A stretch of 64,000 bases of DNA from Atriophallophorus winterbourni (taxonomy: Eukaryota; Platyhelminthes; Trematoda; Plagiorchiida; Microphallidae), in contig JACCGJ010023307.1 of the NCBI GenBank assembly GCA_013407085.1, positions 52,054 through 116,053 on the forward strand, in the 5' to 3' direction. The notes under the pieces were generated by a model. It worked only from the letters and a program-made list of their open reading frames with translations, ran no database searches and had not been told where the DNA came from. The stretch's first letter is position 1; each line of letters begins with the position of its first letter. Of the stretch, positions 34,740 through 46,039 are shown piece by piece. Position numbers and translations under genes: made by a program.

Positions 34740-35690
34740 TTGATTCGTGGTCAAGCGCTCATGGCGCTAATGGATGACCGAAGTGATGTTTTGTTCACAA
34801 CCCTAAAAATTACGATGCACCGGCGGTATCTGGATGTTTGAGGTCATTATGTGGAGACAGTAAGATTACGTTCAAAGACCCTTGAAAGACTGGATACATG
34901 ATAAACTAGTTTAAACTTGCATGCTACTGTTGCTTGGGGTTCGTACCTCGAAACTCAATTTTAAAACACAGAATCATATAGTGATTTGTGGTCAAGTACT
35001 CAAGGAGCCACGAAATGACCAACGTGATGGGTTGCTCACATGTCCGTGAATTACAATGTACAATCGGTTCCTGGTTGTTTCCCTTCATCAGGTAGAGACA
35101 GTTAGATTATTATCAGAAAGCCTTGAAACAGTGTAAAAGTTGTAAACAAGTGTATATATGAATGCCACCGTTGCATTAAGTTGGTACAACCAACCACTGT
35201 GTTTAAACACAAAATCCTATAGCAATTTGTTGTCAAGCACTCAAGGCGCTTGTGGATGACCAAAGTGGTGTGTTTCTCACATCTTCTGAAATTACACTGC
35301 ACTACCGGATTCTGGCTGTTTGTTGTCATCAGGCGGAGTCAGACTTATTGAGACTTAAAACAGTTGACAAATAGCAAACAAATGTATACTTGAATGCCAC
35401 TGGCTCGCAATGAACGTACAACGAACCACGATGCTCTAACACAGAATCACAGTGATTTGTGGTCGAGCACTCAAGGCGCTTACGGATGACCAAAGCGATG
35501 TGTTTCTCTCATATCCCGAAATTACACTACAGTACGGGTTTCTGGCTGTTTGCCGTTAATAAGTGTATACGTTTTGATTAGGTAAATTGAGAATTGAAAC
35601 AATGGATGTGTGTTGAATAAGTGTATTTCTGAATGCCACTGAGGCAACCAGCCATGATGTTTAAACACAGAACTAAACACACATAAATAT
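34740..35690. repeat. Satellite M tandem array 2 (about four units)
   Basis: Same unit as the array at 29566, most similar to its later units. The minus-strand hammerhead-like blocks are decayed. Confidence 0.9.
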
Positions 35691-36370
35691 TTTTATACAA
35701 AATTGTAATAATAAAATGAGACAATTGTCTCCTCATTAAAATATCTCGCGTTTTCAATCTTGGAGCTTCAGCTAAATGTACCAAGAAATGTTCGCAATGA
35801 CAGAGTTCAGCACTAACCCACTCGTAAATAGCGGCCTAGTTAATAGGAACTAAACCGCAGTTGAAGAACTTACGATAGATTAAAACTAATAAACAAATTC
35901 AAATTCACTGACCTGCTGTTTTTTCGGCGGCTATTAAGGTGATTGGAGAACTTATAATTATGATTTTGTACCAATAACAATTTGTTACAGGTTATAATAT
36001 AATAATCTGATTATAATGTGATATTATCTGATAAAACCGAACAAAGTATATCATGATGGGAAATGCTGTGTCATAACGCAGAGATTTAACTGATTGTAAG
36101 ATAAACAAAACTTCGTTATTTTAAGGAACAAGTTTTGCTATCCAAAATAAATTACTTTATGTTAACCATGATGCGAGAGAGTGTATTTCCGCGTATTGGT
36201 CTGCTCTTTGTTCAAAGTGACTAGCTCAGGAACACAACGTTAATTATTATTTCTAATTTTCTAAAGTTCAGTGAGACTAATTTACATTATTTTTCGGCAA
36301 AACGTTGCAGCACTACTCCAAACTATTATTAACAACAATGCTTAAACCTTAGCATGATCATTTTCACATT
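35690..36370. repeat. Module R, copy 2 (5' part only)
   Basis: Matches 31020-31690, then breaks into module S at TTTATCAGGCAGTG. Confidence 0.85.
35913..35930 (-). CDS. 18-bp micro-exon candidate (R copy 2)
   Basis: The same splice sites as the copy at 31224. It encodes AEKTA; one base change from copy 1 alters the last residue. Confidence 0.5.
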
Positions 36371-36374
36371 GCGA

Positions 36375-36700
36375 TTTTTTATCAGGCAGTGTTGAATGTG
36401 CTTTTTCTGACGTCACTGTTCCGTCTCTAAGTATCTTTGAATATCTCTATCATCACACTTTGATTAAAGGTGAGTTTCAAAGATCTGTACGATCACTATT
36501 GTTGCTCAATGACAGTATTTCCTAAAGAAATTTGTAGCTACACACTAACGCGTTAATAGAGTGACGTCTATAAACACTCGTTGGAATCTCGTTCACTGAT
36601 CGTAGTCATTCCCTAAAAACGTGAAACCACGTTGGCGTAACATACGCTGATAAGCGGTAGGGTAATATTAGTGGTGGCGGTTTACCACTTAATAATTATA
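36375..36700. repeat. Modules S (copy 2) and T (copy 1)
   Basis: 36375-36560 matches 25160-25350; 36545-36700 matches 51430-51560 (AATAGAGTGACGTC.ATAAACACTCGTTGGAATCTCG; AACATACGCTGATAAGCG). Confidence 0.75.
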
Positions 36701-37329
36701 TTAACATTTTCCTGACTAGGACCTCTCTCTTGCAGAAATAAAACGTTATCCTAAAGCTGATCTATCTGATGGCACTCATATTTGTCAGCATTATGAATAA
36801 GCGATAGATATTCCACATAATCCGGTTATTCTTCATGTCATATACCAAAATGTTCTGAGTGTACGAACAAGTTATGTTGACACCCACGCTCCGTTTCCAA
36901 ACGCGATAGCTCACTATGTCTTAGTCAGAGGTGCAGCGCAAGTTCATATAACGGCGCAACAAAACAAACTTTGTTGATTGTATGATCTTTTTATTTTTTT
37001 CAAGAGAAATGTGGTAAACGTTTCTCAAACCTTAAGAGAAAAACATTATTTCTGTGCTTGTAACGTGTCGGCCAAGTGTACCATCGCTTCAGCTATATGT
37101 TTCGCATTTATTTAATTGATTTAGGTTAGATTATCAATAATGCGCCTAATTCATTCTTGCAAATGTGTTACTTAAAACTTGATATATTGTCCGTTGTCGA
37201 TTAACTGTGCACACCATAAATAGTAATAATTATTGTGTTGGGAAGATGATAAGACATTTTAATTAATTGTGGCCTATCACAGAATGCATTATTGAACAGG
37301 TAACATTATAAAACAGTGGCATACAAGCG
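36701..37329. other. No gene recognised
   Basis: Part (36770-36900) resembles 55980-56095 downstream of the RTE insertion. Otherwise AT-rich and unassigned. Confidence 0.35.
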
Positions 37330-37392
37330 CAATTTCGTTTATTCTTCTTCATCTATTTCAAGCGCATGCGGTCCCTTATCCTCCAATCCTTT

Positions 37393-37423
37393 CTTAATGA
37401 GTGCAAACAACACGAAACCTGTC
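37393..37423 (+). repeat. Degenerate hammerhead-like block (family 1)
   Basis: TTAATGA, GTGC, AAACA, ACAC, GAAAC, then CTGTC. Stem II and GAAAC are intact and a GTC triplet follows, but CTGATGA is mutated to TTAATGA. It lies 178 bases before the 27-bp exon. Confidence 0.55.
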
Positions 37424-37570
37424 GTGTAATGTGTGTGATTGATGGAGATGCATGCAAGTGTGCCTTTTGTTCATGATCATGTGTTCAAATGCATTAAACG
37501 TATTTGTTGGCTCGTGAGATTGAAAAGTTAATTCTTACAAACGTCATCCGACGTTGTCTGATACACATAC

Positions 37571-37597
37571 TTGATAATAGTCCAGGTGCAACGTTAT
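37571..37597 (-). CDS. 27-bp micro-exon candidate (diverged type b)
   Basis: Acceptor CCACTGTTTTTTTCAG, donor GTATGT (37565-37570). It encodes NVAPGLLS in the shared phase. It differs from the type b exon at 33731 by six bases in 27, with no stop and conserved boundaries. Confidence 0.55.
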
Positions 37598-38099
37598 CTG
37601 AAAAAAACAGTGGAAATGTTAACGAAAATAATGATTTTCTAATTCTCAATATTCCTTATTGTTCATATATATGGATGCCTAGGAGCTGAATTAACATCAT
37701 ATCAAAATGTTTTGTTTTGAGCAAAAGGTTTGAATGATCCGTTTTGTCTTTTAAGATTTACCTCAATGCTTCGACACTTATGAAGAAACGTAAATAAACT
37801 CAAGCATTATTGCCGTTCAAGTAATCTTCCTAGCACATACATATAACAGATTTAACAAACACAGATAAGAGTCAGGTAACAGAGCTAACACAGATAACCA
37901 AGGTGAACACAGGGAAACCTCAACCCAATTAAACTTTCACAACATGGAATCACCCCGTATATTACTCAGAAGTAGACACTCTAGCGACGGAGTGAGGATG
38001 TATCGATACCTCGAATAATTTCATTGAATTGTGGGATTATATTCGGGCTTTATGGTAACGATACATAAATCCGACCAATGATTAGTTGTGAATGCATGT

Positions 38100-38898
38100 G
38101 ATGCTTTTTTGAAGTGGAGATACGCTTCAAATATTTCATTTACCACGTACGTTGTCCTAAACTATAACGCTTATTTTATTCGATACTTGATTGGACCTAT
38201 GTTCTATAGTTCATACATGCGAAGTTTCATTTATTTTTCTTCCGCTATTTGAAGCACATTTCAATACTGATACTAATGTTTTTTTCCTAATTTAATCTAA
38301 CAAAGCGAAACCCTACATGGAATTTGTGTGTATGATGGAAAATAAGCAAATGTGACGTTTCACTCATGTTCATGTTTTCAAACCAGTTCTACATCGTTGT
38401 GAGCTGATTTGATTGAACAGGTTGTTCATACCCACCTCATGCAACGCGTCATACAAACGCAAATTGTTTTTGATTCTTCCAAGTATTAATCTCATACTAA
38501 TCTTACACCGTATAACTGTTGACTGCAGACAGCAGGAAATCCTCTCTTAGGGTGTTTGTTTGTCATATTAATGCATTCATATGGAACTTCGTACTTCTGT
38601 CATTTTACTTTTGAACAGGATGTGGTATATCCCATATGAATTATAAAAATTGAACAGATTTGCATTGTACCATATCATGTTTATTGCAGTTGGTCATCTT
38701 GAAGTGTATGCTTATTTGCCTTTGATAGCGAAAGAATTTAAATGGACGTTTTTTCCGATGTAAAACATCTAATGCAATGAGGAACCTAGCGTGTACGACT
38801 TCAACTTATATTTCAATTCTATGCACCTGATCCTAGTTTTGTTGTTCTCAAATATTCAAGGTTGTGCGGTGTATGCTACTGAAAGATGGCTTTTTCAG
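38100..38898. repeat. Module U, copy 1
   Basis: Matches 46040-46960 and 51545-52190. Near 38290 it carries a strongly decayed hammerhead-like block followed by TTTGTGTG.ATGATGGAA as in R, so U is probably a diverged R cassette. Confidence 0.8.
38507..38515 (-). CDS. 9-bp micro-exon candidate (U copy 1)
   Basis: Acceptor GCAGTCAACAG, donor GTAAGATT (38501-38506). It adds I and R in the shared phase. Copies at 46556 and 51807 have the same length; the internal bases differ. Confidence 0.35.
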
Positions 38899-39121
38899 AT
38901 GAAATCAAGATTCAAGATTCAAGATTTATGCTTAAAAAATCAAATTGCTGTACAAAACCACAGGATATACGTATAAAAAATTATTAAAAAAAATCGTTAC
39001 TTGTATGATCATGTCCATGTTCTTCATAGGTGGAACAAAAATAATCCTCAATGGCAACACAGACTGAGGGAAAAGAATCTTTGGATGGACGGTAGTTCCG
39101 TGCGTTAAAATTTTATAGACA

Positions 39122-39609
39122 TCAATAGGTAGGGGCCAACGCAGAAGTTCTCAACATAGAGTTTCGTAACCTTTGTTTAAAGATGTGCTCGTTCGATGAG
39201 GTAACAATATCTATCGGCAAGCTATTCCACAAGAAGCATACACGAACAGCGAAGAAGTGACGACGACAATTCAATCGTGAGTGTGGGATTTGAATGGTCA
39301 AAGGGTGGCTGCGTGTGAGGACAACGGAACGAATCTTGAAGAGGTGTTTGAGAGGGTGGGATTTCGCGTAGATGATTCTATATGTCAGAGTGAGGTCGTG
39401 TAGGATACGTCTGCGCTCGAAGGTGCACAGTCCAAGTCTGATCATTCGCTGCTCAAAGGGTAAATTATTTAATCCGGTACCCGTTTTGGTTGCCTTGTGA
39501 TAAATTTGTTCGCGGAGCGAGATGTTTTTTTCCATCCATGGCGTCCAAGCTTGTACAGCGTAGACAACGACAGTATGTATGTAAGAGTTTGGTAATTTTA
39601 CGATTGAGT
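39122..39609 (-). pseudogene. CR1 ORF2 C-terminal region
   Basis: About 160 residues are open from HSIVKLPNSYIH (just inside the insertion point) to SMLRTSALAPTY and a stop. This is the post-RT part of CR1 ORF2, function poorly defined. The first residues of the longer open frame (MGPSFP) come from the nested element and are not original. Confidence 0.8.
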
Positions 39610-39982
39610 GTGGTGGGAAGGACGGTCCCAAGCCCGTCTAAGAAAGGAGGAGGGTTGGGCTTAGGGCTAGCAACCCTATCCCGTAAAACCTACATTGCTA
39701 CGGAAACGAAGACAACAGATCCGTGGTTCGGTCATGTCTGCAGGATGGATCCCAGTTCGCATACGAAGGTAGCCATTCACTGGCGTCCGCAAGGTAAACA
39801 AAACAGGGGACGGCCCAAGGAAACTTGGCGCAGAACGTTGGAACGCGAACTACATGCACAAGGATTCACGGTGCAGACGGCAACGGAAGCAGCGACAGAC
39901 CGGAACCACTGGCGTGAATTTGTTTTCGCCTCATGTGCCACCCGGCACATAGAGGACTCAGTGAGTGAGTGAGTGGTGGGAA
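39610..39982 (+). mobile_element. SINE-like short retroelement with LINE-derived tail, copy 2 (nested)
   Basis: The body is 39620-39972, flanked by the 10-bp direct repeat GTGGTGGGAA (39610-39619, 39973-39982). It aligns along its length with 20096-20447 and ends in (TGAG)n. The tail codes GHVCRMDPSS, HWRPQGK, GRPKETWRRTLERELHAQGF and ends CATRHIEDS. The host CR1 frame reads through the site if one repeat copy and the insert are ignored, which proves the insertion is younger than the CR1. Confidence 0.9.
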
Positions 39983-40575
39983 ACGTCCGAAAATGCGTTT
40001 CAGTAAACCTAGCAAGCTGCACGCACGCTTGTAGACGGCTTCGCACTGTAGGCTGTTCATCAACGTGCCAGACACCAAGATTCCGATATCTTTTTATGAT
40101 GTATTCCATTCAAGCGGGTGGCTGCCAAGTGTATAGGGAAAGGGAAGAAGTTTTCCGACTTGCAAAATTTTGCACTTGCGGAAATTAAATGGCAGTTTGT
40201 TTTGGATTGACCACTGGTGCAGTTTATTCAAATCTCCTTGCAGAACTTGACTGTCCTCGATAGAGTTGACCTTCGTCCAGATTTGTACGTCGTCTGCGAA
40301 TAAAACAAGCTAACATGCTAGTAAGTTCGGTAGGTCATTTATAAATAAGAGAAACAGTATCGGACCGAGAACCGAACCCTAAGGGACTCCGCTCGTGGCT
40401 TCAATTGTTCGAAAAGTTTCCCCATCTATTCTTACTTTTACTTTGCGTCCAGACAGGTAACTTCTGAACCATGTTAGTAGGTTTCCGATGACGCCAACAT
40501 TTTGCAGCTTCTGATGCAGTAAGGAGTGATTCACTCTGTAGAATGCTTTAGAGATATCTAAGTAACCGGCATGAA

Positions 40576-40905
40576 CGGAGACGTTTGGTGTTGAATGTAC
40601 TGTTAATGATGAGGTGGGACCTTCAGCAAAATTCAAAGTAGAATCGAAGAACAGACAAAGCGATTCCGTTTATAGGACCGTAATCGATTAGAAAAACTTA
40701 TCCAACATTATCATACAAAGGCCTTTCCTGATATTAGAAATCAGCTACTTAAATCGCATTCAGACCGTGATCCTACAGTCCCGATATCGTATGTGTGTGC
40801 TATAGTTATGCATGCATATTAGCCTTCGAGTTTCAGTCATTTCAATCCTAAACATTTGGATTTATTTTCCATATGATGTATAAAAATTGAACAGGTTAAA
40901 AAATA
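40576..40905. repeat. Module V, copy 1
   Basis: Matches 46975-47275, 52190-52560 and 56190-56580 (GGAGACGTTTGGTGTTGAAT, AATCGAAGAACAGACAAAGCGATTCC, TATCATACAAAGGCCTTTC). Confidence 0.85.
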
Positions 40906-41345
40906 ATTTTAAGTCCAATGTCTGCGTGTTCGTTGGGCGGCTACTAAGGTGATTGGAGTACTTATAGTTATGTTTTTGTACCAGTAACAATTTGTTACAT
41001 GTTATATTTTGATAATCTGATTATAATCTGATATGATCTGATAACACCGACCAAAGTATATCATGATGGGAAATGCTGTGTCATTACACAGACATTTAAC
41101 TAATTGCAAGATAAGGAAAACTTCGTTCTTTTAAGTAACAAGTTTTGCTATCCGAAATAAATTACTTTATGTTAACCATGATGCTAGAGAGTGCATTTGC
41201 GCGTACACTACACTACGGGTTTCTGTCTGTTTGCCGTTATTAAGTGTATACGTTTTAATTAGGTACATTGAGAATTGAAAAAGTGGATAGGTAATAAGTA
41301 AGTGTATTCTTGAATGCCACTGTTGCATAGGGATTGCACAACCAA
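40906..41345. repeat. R fragment and single M unit
   Basis: 40920-41200 matches the region around the 18-bp exon of R, but the exon donor is destroyed (no GT). 41200-41345 is a partial M unit. Confidence 0.75.
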
Positions 41346-41607
41346 CCATGATGTTCAAACAATAACATAAACACACACATAAATATTTTTATATAAAATG
41401 TAATAATAAAATAAGACAATTGCCCCCTCATTGGAAAATCTCGCGTTTTCAATCTTGGAGCTTCAGCTAAATGTACCAAGAATTGCTCCCAAATCCAAAG
41501 GTATGCACTATCCTACTTGTAGATAGCGGCCTTATTAATAAGAACTGAACCGCAGTTGAAGAACTTACGATAAATGAAAAGTAAAAGACAAATTCAAATA
41601 CACTGAT

Positions 41608-41625
41608 CTCGTGTTACTTGGGCGG
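41608..41625 (-). pseudogene. 18-bp micro-exon remnant (R copy 3), donor lost
   Basis: The acceptor CTTAATAG is intact and the codons (AQVTR) are open, but the donor reads ATCAGT instead of GTCAGT. Confidence 0.5.
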
Positions 41626-43975
41626 CTATTAAGGTGATTGTAGAACTTATAATTATGTTTTTGTACCAATAACAATTTGTTACTGGTTATAATATGATAA
41701 TCTGATTATAATCTGATATTATCTGATAAAACCGAAAAAAGTATATCATGATGGGAAATGCTGTGCCATTACACAGAGATTTACCTGATTGTAAGATAAG
41801 CAAAACTTCGTTCTTTTTAGTAACAAGTTTTGCTATCCGAAATAAATTACTTTATGTCAACTAAGATGCTAGAGAGTGCATTTCTGCCTATTGGTCTGCT
41901 CTTTGTTCAAATTGACTAGCTCATGAACACAAAGTAAATTATTATTTCTAATCTTCTAATGTTCGGCGAGACTAATTTAAATTATTTTTCGGCAAAATGT
42001 TGCAGCACTACTCCGAACTATTATTACCAGCAATGCTAAAAACTAAGCATGATCATTTTCACATTGCGATTTGGAATTCAGAGAAATGCCCAACATTACT
42101 GGGTACACTGATTTATTGATTCCAGTTTGGATAAAACCACTTTGTCCTGCCAGTGAAATTTGCACGCAAGCTTGAACGATTGGACGAGTGTGTAGAATAC
42201 TCATTAATTCAACCGTGAAGTCTACCCAGACTCTTTTAATCTTTTATGAAGATTCAAATAACTTTCAGTCATTAACAATATAATGAAAAAAAATTATAGG
42301 AAACTGTAAGAATGTATACGAAATTACCCAAGCTAACCTTACATTTATTATTCTTATTTTGAAAAGCGCAAGCCTGATTCAAGCAAATTGCCGCGCAGTC
42401 AAATACTGTACTTTTACTAAGATACAGCTAAGATGATAAGGCCTAGTGGCTCTAATAACGATACATTAGCATTTACGTGAACGTTGTATTGTCCACGAAA
42501 TTGATATCATCAGCAATCTATCGCATGTGTCGTTATTTGGATCAAAACTGTTTCTTGGAAAATACGCTGTTTGTTTTCCGCTTCTAATCGACATGAAAGC
42601 TTTGCACAAACGGTCAAAAGAGAACGAACTGCAATGGAATATGCAAAATATTTGCGATCCCGGCATTTCTTACTTACGCAAGCTCAAAAAAGGGGCGTGG
42701 ATCATACTATCAGAGATAACAACAAATGTGTCTGGATGCTTGTTGCTTCAACACGCGCTTCTGTCTGTGCTAAACATATTGCGATAGATGCTTGAACATT
42801 TCACCCTCGATCATTTACTATAACAATAACCACATATATAGACTCGAACCCACACTATGCGTCCCACCATGGCTGCGAATTGATATTTTAATTTGAGCTC
42901 TTCATATCGTTTTTTTAAAAAAGCATTTATTGTTATCATACCACACTTCACGATGATGGTATTTATGAAAATGTGTAAACTATAATGCTAGAGGAATGGT
43001 GAATAACAAAAATGATATTCTGTGGCATGTGTTAGCCTTACGTCGCTCAAAACAACGCCGGACCAGAAGAGTAAACCATTTTTGGAGTGAGGTTTTCCAA
43101 AGAAATTTGGCACGTACGGCAAATACAAAACGCTGACATTCAATAACAGGAACATGAGAGGTATATGAATAATATATATCCGCGTTTTATTTCCGTGACA
43201 CAAACATCAAACATGTGTATTAGTTGATTTCTTTTTGCTGGATTATATTGCGTTTTATCATCATTTAGTTGAATTCACATACACCCAGACGTTGGAATCG
43301 TTCACTCTACAAAACATAACAAATTTCCATTACCGATTTCGGTGCTCTGTGATATTTTGTATCGGAGACAGCTATATTGTTTCCTCTTTTGAGTAGCAGA
43401 TACCAATCCTGAATTTTCCGTCGTATGGCTAACGAATACTTCGATTATCATTGTTAATGTAAGTAGCGAGAATCTTCAAAATTTAAAACGAAAGAAAACT
43501 ATCAATCCGGTGGCGTGTCAATATATATTGTCGCAGTTCTCGTGCATTCCACGTTTTCAACAAACCATACGTCAAGATAATTTTCCAAATAGCTCCCTAT
43601 CGAATGTTGAGTTGCCAATAGTTATGATAATGTGAAGGTCATTTTAAGATGGGTCATGGTGAATGCCAAAACGTTCTTGACAGGCGGATGGGACTGAAAT
43701 TTCTTTGGTAGATATTCTCATATTATCCGCGAACAACACCAATTTGGAAGATTATCTACGAGAATTCACGTTACATGACCTCAATAACAATAAACTGCAT
43801 GACGGCAGATCGGCAGCTTCCTTTGAATATGTCTAACGAAAATGAAATTTTGAATAGAATTAACAAATATATAATGTAACTTCAACGTTCAATATTAACC
43901 GGTTTTTTGGGTTTGTAAATTACGATGTCATCTGAAAGAAACGGAGGAATTTAAATTAAATATCAGGTTCCTCAC

Positions 43976-44014
43976 CGTTTTTCATCATCAACAATTCACG
44001 GACTGTCGGTTTGG
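43976..44014 (-). CDS. 39-bp micro-exon candidate (R copy 3)
   Basis: Identical to the exon at 33585, with the same acceptor and GTGAGG donor (43970-43975). Confidence 0.5.
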
Positions 44015-44121
44015 CTGAAATCGAATTTAATTTGGTTCAATAAATCATGGCTTAAAATGTTATAAAGAAGGCATTTTTAGTGATATGAAAAACGTGAGTC
44101 AGAGCTGTCTTATATACTTAC

Positions 44122-44148
44122 ATGTTGATGGTCCTGGTGCAACGTAAT
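44122..44148 (-). pseudogene. 27-bp micro-exon remnant (R copy 3), acceptor lost
   Basis: The exon sequence and donor GTAAGTATA are as at 33731 (YVAPGPST), but the acceptor reads TTTCCAA instead of TTTCCAG. Confidence 0.55.
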
Positions 44149-44653
44149 TTGGAAATACAGTGGTAAACATAACGAAAATATTGATGCTCTAATTCTTAAT
44201 GTTCCTAATATGCATATATATGTAATCCCAGGAGCTGACATATCATTATATGAAAATTTAGGTTTTGAGCACGACGTTTTGTCCGTAAGATTTTACTTCA
44301 ATTTTTCATACTTATAAAGAAACATAAATAAACTCAAGCATTATTGCAGTCTAAATAATCTTTCTAGCACACACACATAACAGAGTTAACAAACACATAT
44401 AAAACTCACGTAACACAGCCAACACAGATAACCAAGGTAAACACAGGTTAACCTCAACACAATTGAACTTTCATAATATGGAAACATCTCGTAAACTGCA
44501 CAGAAGTATACTGTCCAGCGATGGAGTGAGGACGTTTCGATACATATTAATTTTATGGATTGAGGATGTACTGCCACACCGAATAATTTTATCAGATTAG
44601 TAGATTATATTTTGGCTTCATGGTGACGATATATAAATCTGACTAATGATTAG

Positions 44654-45805
44654 TTGGGAATTTACATGGGATGCATGTATGGAGCTGTAGACAAAGGTCT
44701 CACCATACACGCGTGTTATCTTGATATGTCCAAAGCATTCGATCGTGTCAACCACAGTCTGTTACTACAACAAATAGAGCAATGTGGCTTCAAGGGTTCA
44801 TTACTAGCCTGGTGTTATGATTATCTCCACGACCGTGTCATTCGAGTAAGGTTTGACGGTGCTTTATCACGATCCATTGCAGTAACGAGTGGGGTGCCGC
44901 AGGGATCAGTGCTTGGACCAATTCTTTTCCTGATCTATGTAGACGACTTACCGAAACTTGTTCGCAGCAAAATGTTGTTATTTGCGGATGACATCAAGCT
45001 GTGGACGCAATTACGCACAACTGAAAATTGCAGACAGCTTCAGCTGGACCTTGATGCCTTACAGAACAGGTCAGTTAGAAATAAACTACATTTTAATTTC
45101 AGCAAATGCGAGGTATTGACTGTTGGAAGATATTTTGTGTTCTCTTACACCCTTGATTCCCATATTTTTGAAAGCACTGACAAGGAGAAGGACTTGGGTG
45201 TGTGGGTAAGCAGCACGTTAAAACCGTCGCATAACGCCACAGCCGTCTATGAAAAGACGTCGCGAATACTGCTACTGCTAAAACGCGTGTTCGGGAGTTT
45301 CACTAAGCAAACCGTTCATCGAATAATTGATACGTACTTGAGGCCAACCATGGAGTATGCGGTTCAGGCTTGGTCACCCTGGCTACAGAAGGACATGAGC
45401 CTCTTGCAGAGAATATATCATCGCACTACCAAGCTCGTACGCGGTTTGAAGCACAAACAATACGAAGATCGTATTGCAAGTCTCAATCTATTCGAGTTTC
45501 GCTACCGCCGTCTTGGAGGTGATTTGCTACATATGTTCAATATACTGCATAACCTCAACCATCCCCTAAATCAACTATTCACGCGACTAACACGCAGAAC
45601 CAGCCGGAGTCACGACTATACAGTACATATTACTGACTCGAGACTAATTTGTCGAAAGTACTTTAATTCTGTACGTGTATGCTTTACCTGGAACTACCTA
45701 CCTTGTAATGTTGCACATTCACCCAAATTGAATATATTCAAATCGAGTTTGGACAATTTCATGTTGACCAATCCAAACATTAAAACAATATATTCTGCAT
45801 CATAA
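44654..45805 (+). CDS. CR1-like ORF2 fragment: reverse transcriptase C-terminal half
   Basis: A 383-codon open frame; the first 11 codons or so belong to the flanking R module, so the apparent start is an accident. RT motif A is YLDMSKAFD (catalytic Asp 24), motif B is SGVPQGSVLGP (79-89), motif C is LFADD (109-113), followed by the thumb/post-RT region with MEYAVQAWSPWLQK and a C-terminal WNYLPCNVA. The intact protein copies LINE RNA into DNA at a nicked target. Endonuclease and RT fingers are missing, so this copy cannot act alone. The absence of internal stops marks it as recent. Confidence 0.9.
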   Translation: MGIYMGCMYGAVDKGLTIHACYLDMSKAFDRVNHSLLLQQIEQCGFKGSLLAWCYDYLHDRVIRVRFDGALSRSIAVTSGVPQGSVLGPILFLIYVDDLPKLVRSKMLLFADDIKLWTQLRTTENCRQLQLDLDALQNRSVRNKLHFNFSKCEVLTVGRYFVFSYTLDSHIFESTDKEKDLGVWVSSTLKPSHNATAVYEKTSRILLLLKRVFGSFTKQTVHRIIDTYLRPTMEYAVQAWSPWLQKDMSLLQRIYHRTTKLVRGLKHKQYEDRIASLNLFEFRYRRLGGDLLHMFNILHNLNHPLNQLFTRLTRRTSRSHDYTVHITDSRLICRKYFNSVRVCFTWNYLPCNVAHSPKLNIFKSSLDNFMLTNPNIKTIYSAS

Positions 45806-46035
45806 AGCTTTGAACCAATGCATCCAAGTGAACTATACATATTTACCCTAACAAACCGGTTGAAAACAATTTCTGCTCCATGTATTTTTACGTGATTCCT
45901 GAACTAATCAGTAGGCAAACAAACCCCGTTTTACTACATATGTTATTTGTAATTCGCATATTATTCTGTGGTTTTTGTAAAGCTATGTGCTTTTTAGACC
46001 ATTAAATTGAATTGAAAATTGAATTGAATTGATAC
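44687..46035 (+). mobile_element. CR1-like LINE, 5'-truncated, sense, youngest CR1 copy
   Basis: It begins abruptly inside the RT domain after R sequence (ATGTATGGAGCT) and ends in an (ATTGA)n tail, typical of CR1-like elements with short 3' repeats. The downstream flank is R-like sequence that overlaps the upstream flank by about 120 bp and is more like the 38.0-kb copy. Confidence 0.9.
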
Positions 46036-46039
46036 ATCG

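Larger units (their letters stand above)
37330..38100. repeat. Module R 3' cassette (hammerhead block, exon, tail)
   Basis: Aligns with 34430-34735 and then 33770-34300. The order is hammerhead-like block (37393-37423), 27-bp exon (37571), CTAATTCT.AAT.TTCCT and the CACAGATAA-rich tail. The GCGCATGCGG stretch before it matches the family 1 repeat at 24030. Confidence 0.75.
38899..40575 (-). mobile_element. CR1-like LINE, antisense, 5'-truncated, with nested insertion
   Basis: The element body is 38904-40570 between possible 5-bp repeats ATGAA (38899-38903, 40571-40575). The undisturbed site is visible in V copy 3 (52190). Coding on the minus strand: FYRVNHSLLHQKL, SGVP plus GS.LGP, a LFADD box, then the post-RT region VVYAVQAWTPWMEK and the C-terminal WNSLPIDIV. 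It ends in TTGAATC repeats. Frames are mostly open except where a short retroelement (39620-39972) is inserted in the codons after RIFGRFPP. The RT domain is 5'-truncated, so it is not autonomous. Confidence 0.9.
41345..44686. repeat. Module R, copy 3
   Basis: Collinear with 31005-34320. From 43500 to 44300 it is nearly identical to copies 1 and 5. It is interrupted at 44687 by a CR1 insertion. Confidence 0.9.

Noticed and set aside
39490..39972. 160-codon plus-strand open frame as a host gene
   Set aside because: It joins antisense CR1 sequence to the nested short retroelement, so the frame is accidental.
35578..41479. Conserved minus-strand frame starting MVHLAEAPRLKTRD in R copies
   Set aside because: The first part is shared by all R copies because they are duplicates, but the donor position is not conserved and the length is not a multiple of three; no sign of selection that I can see by eye.
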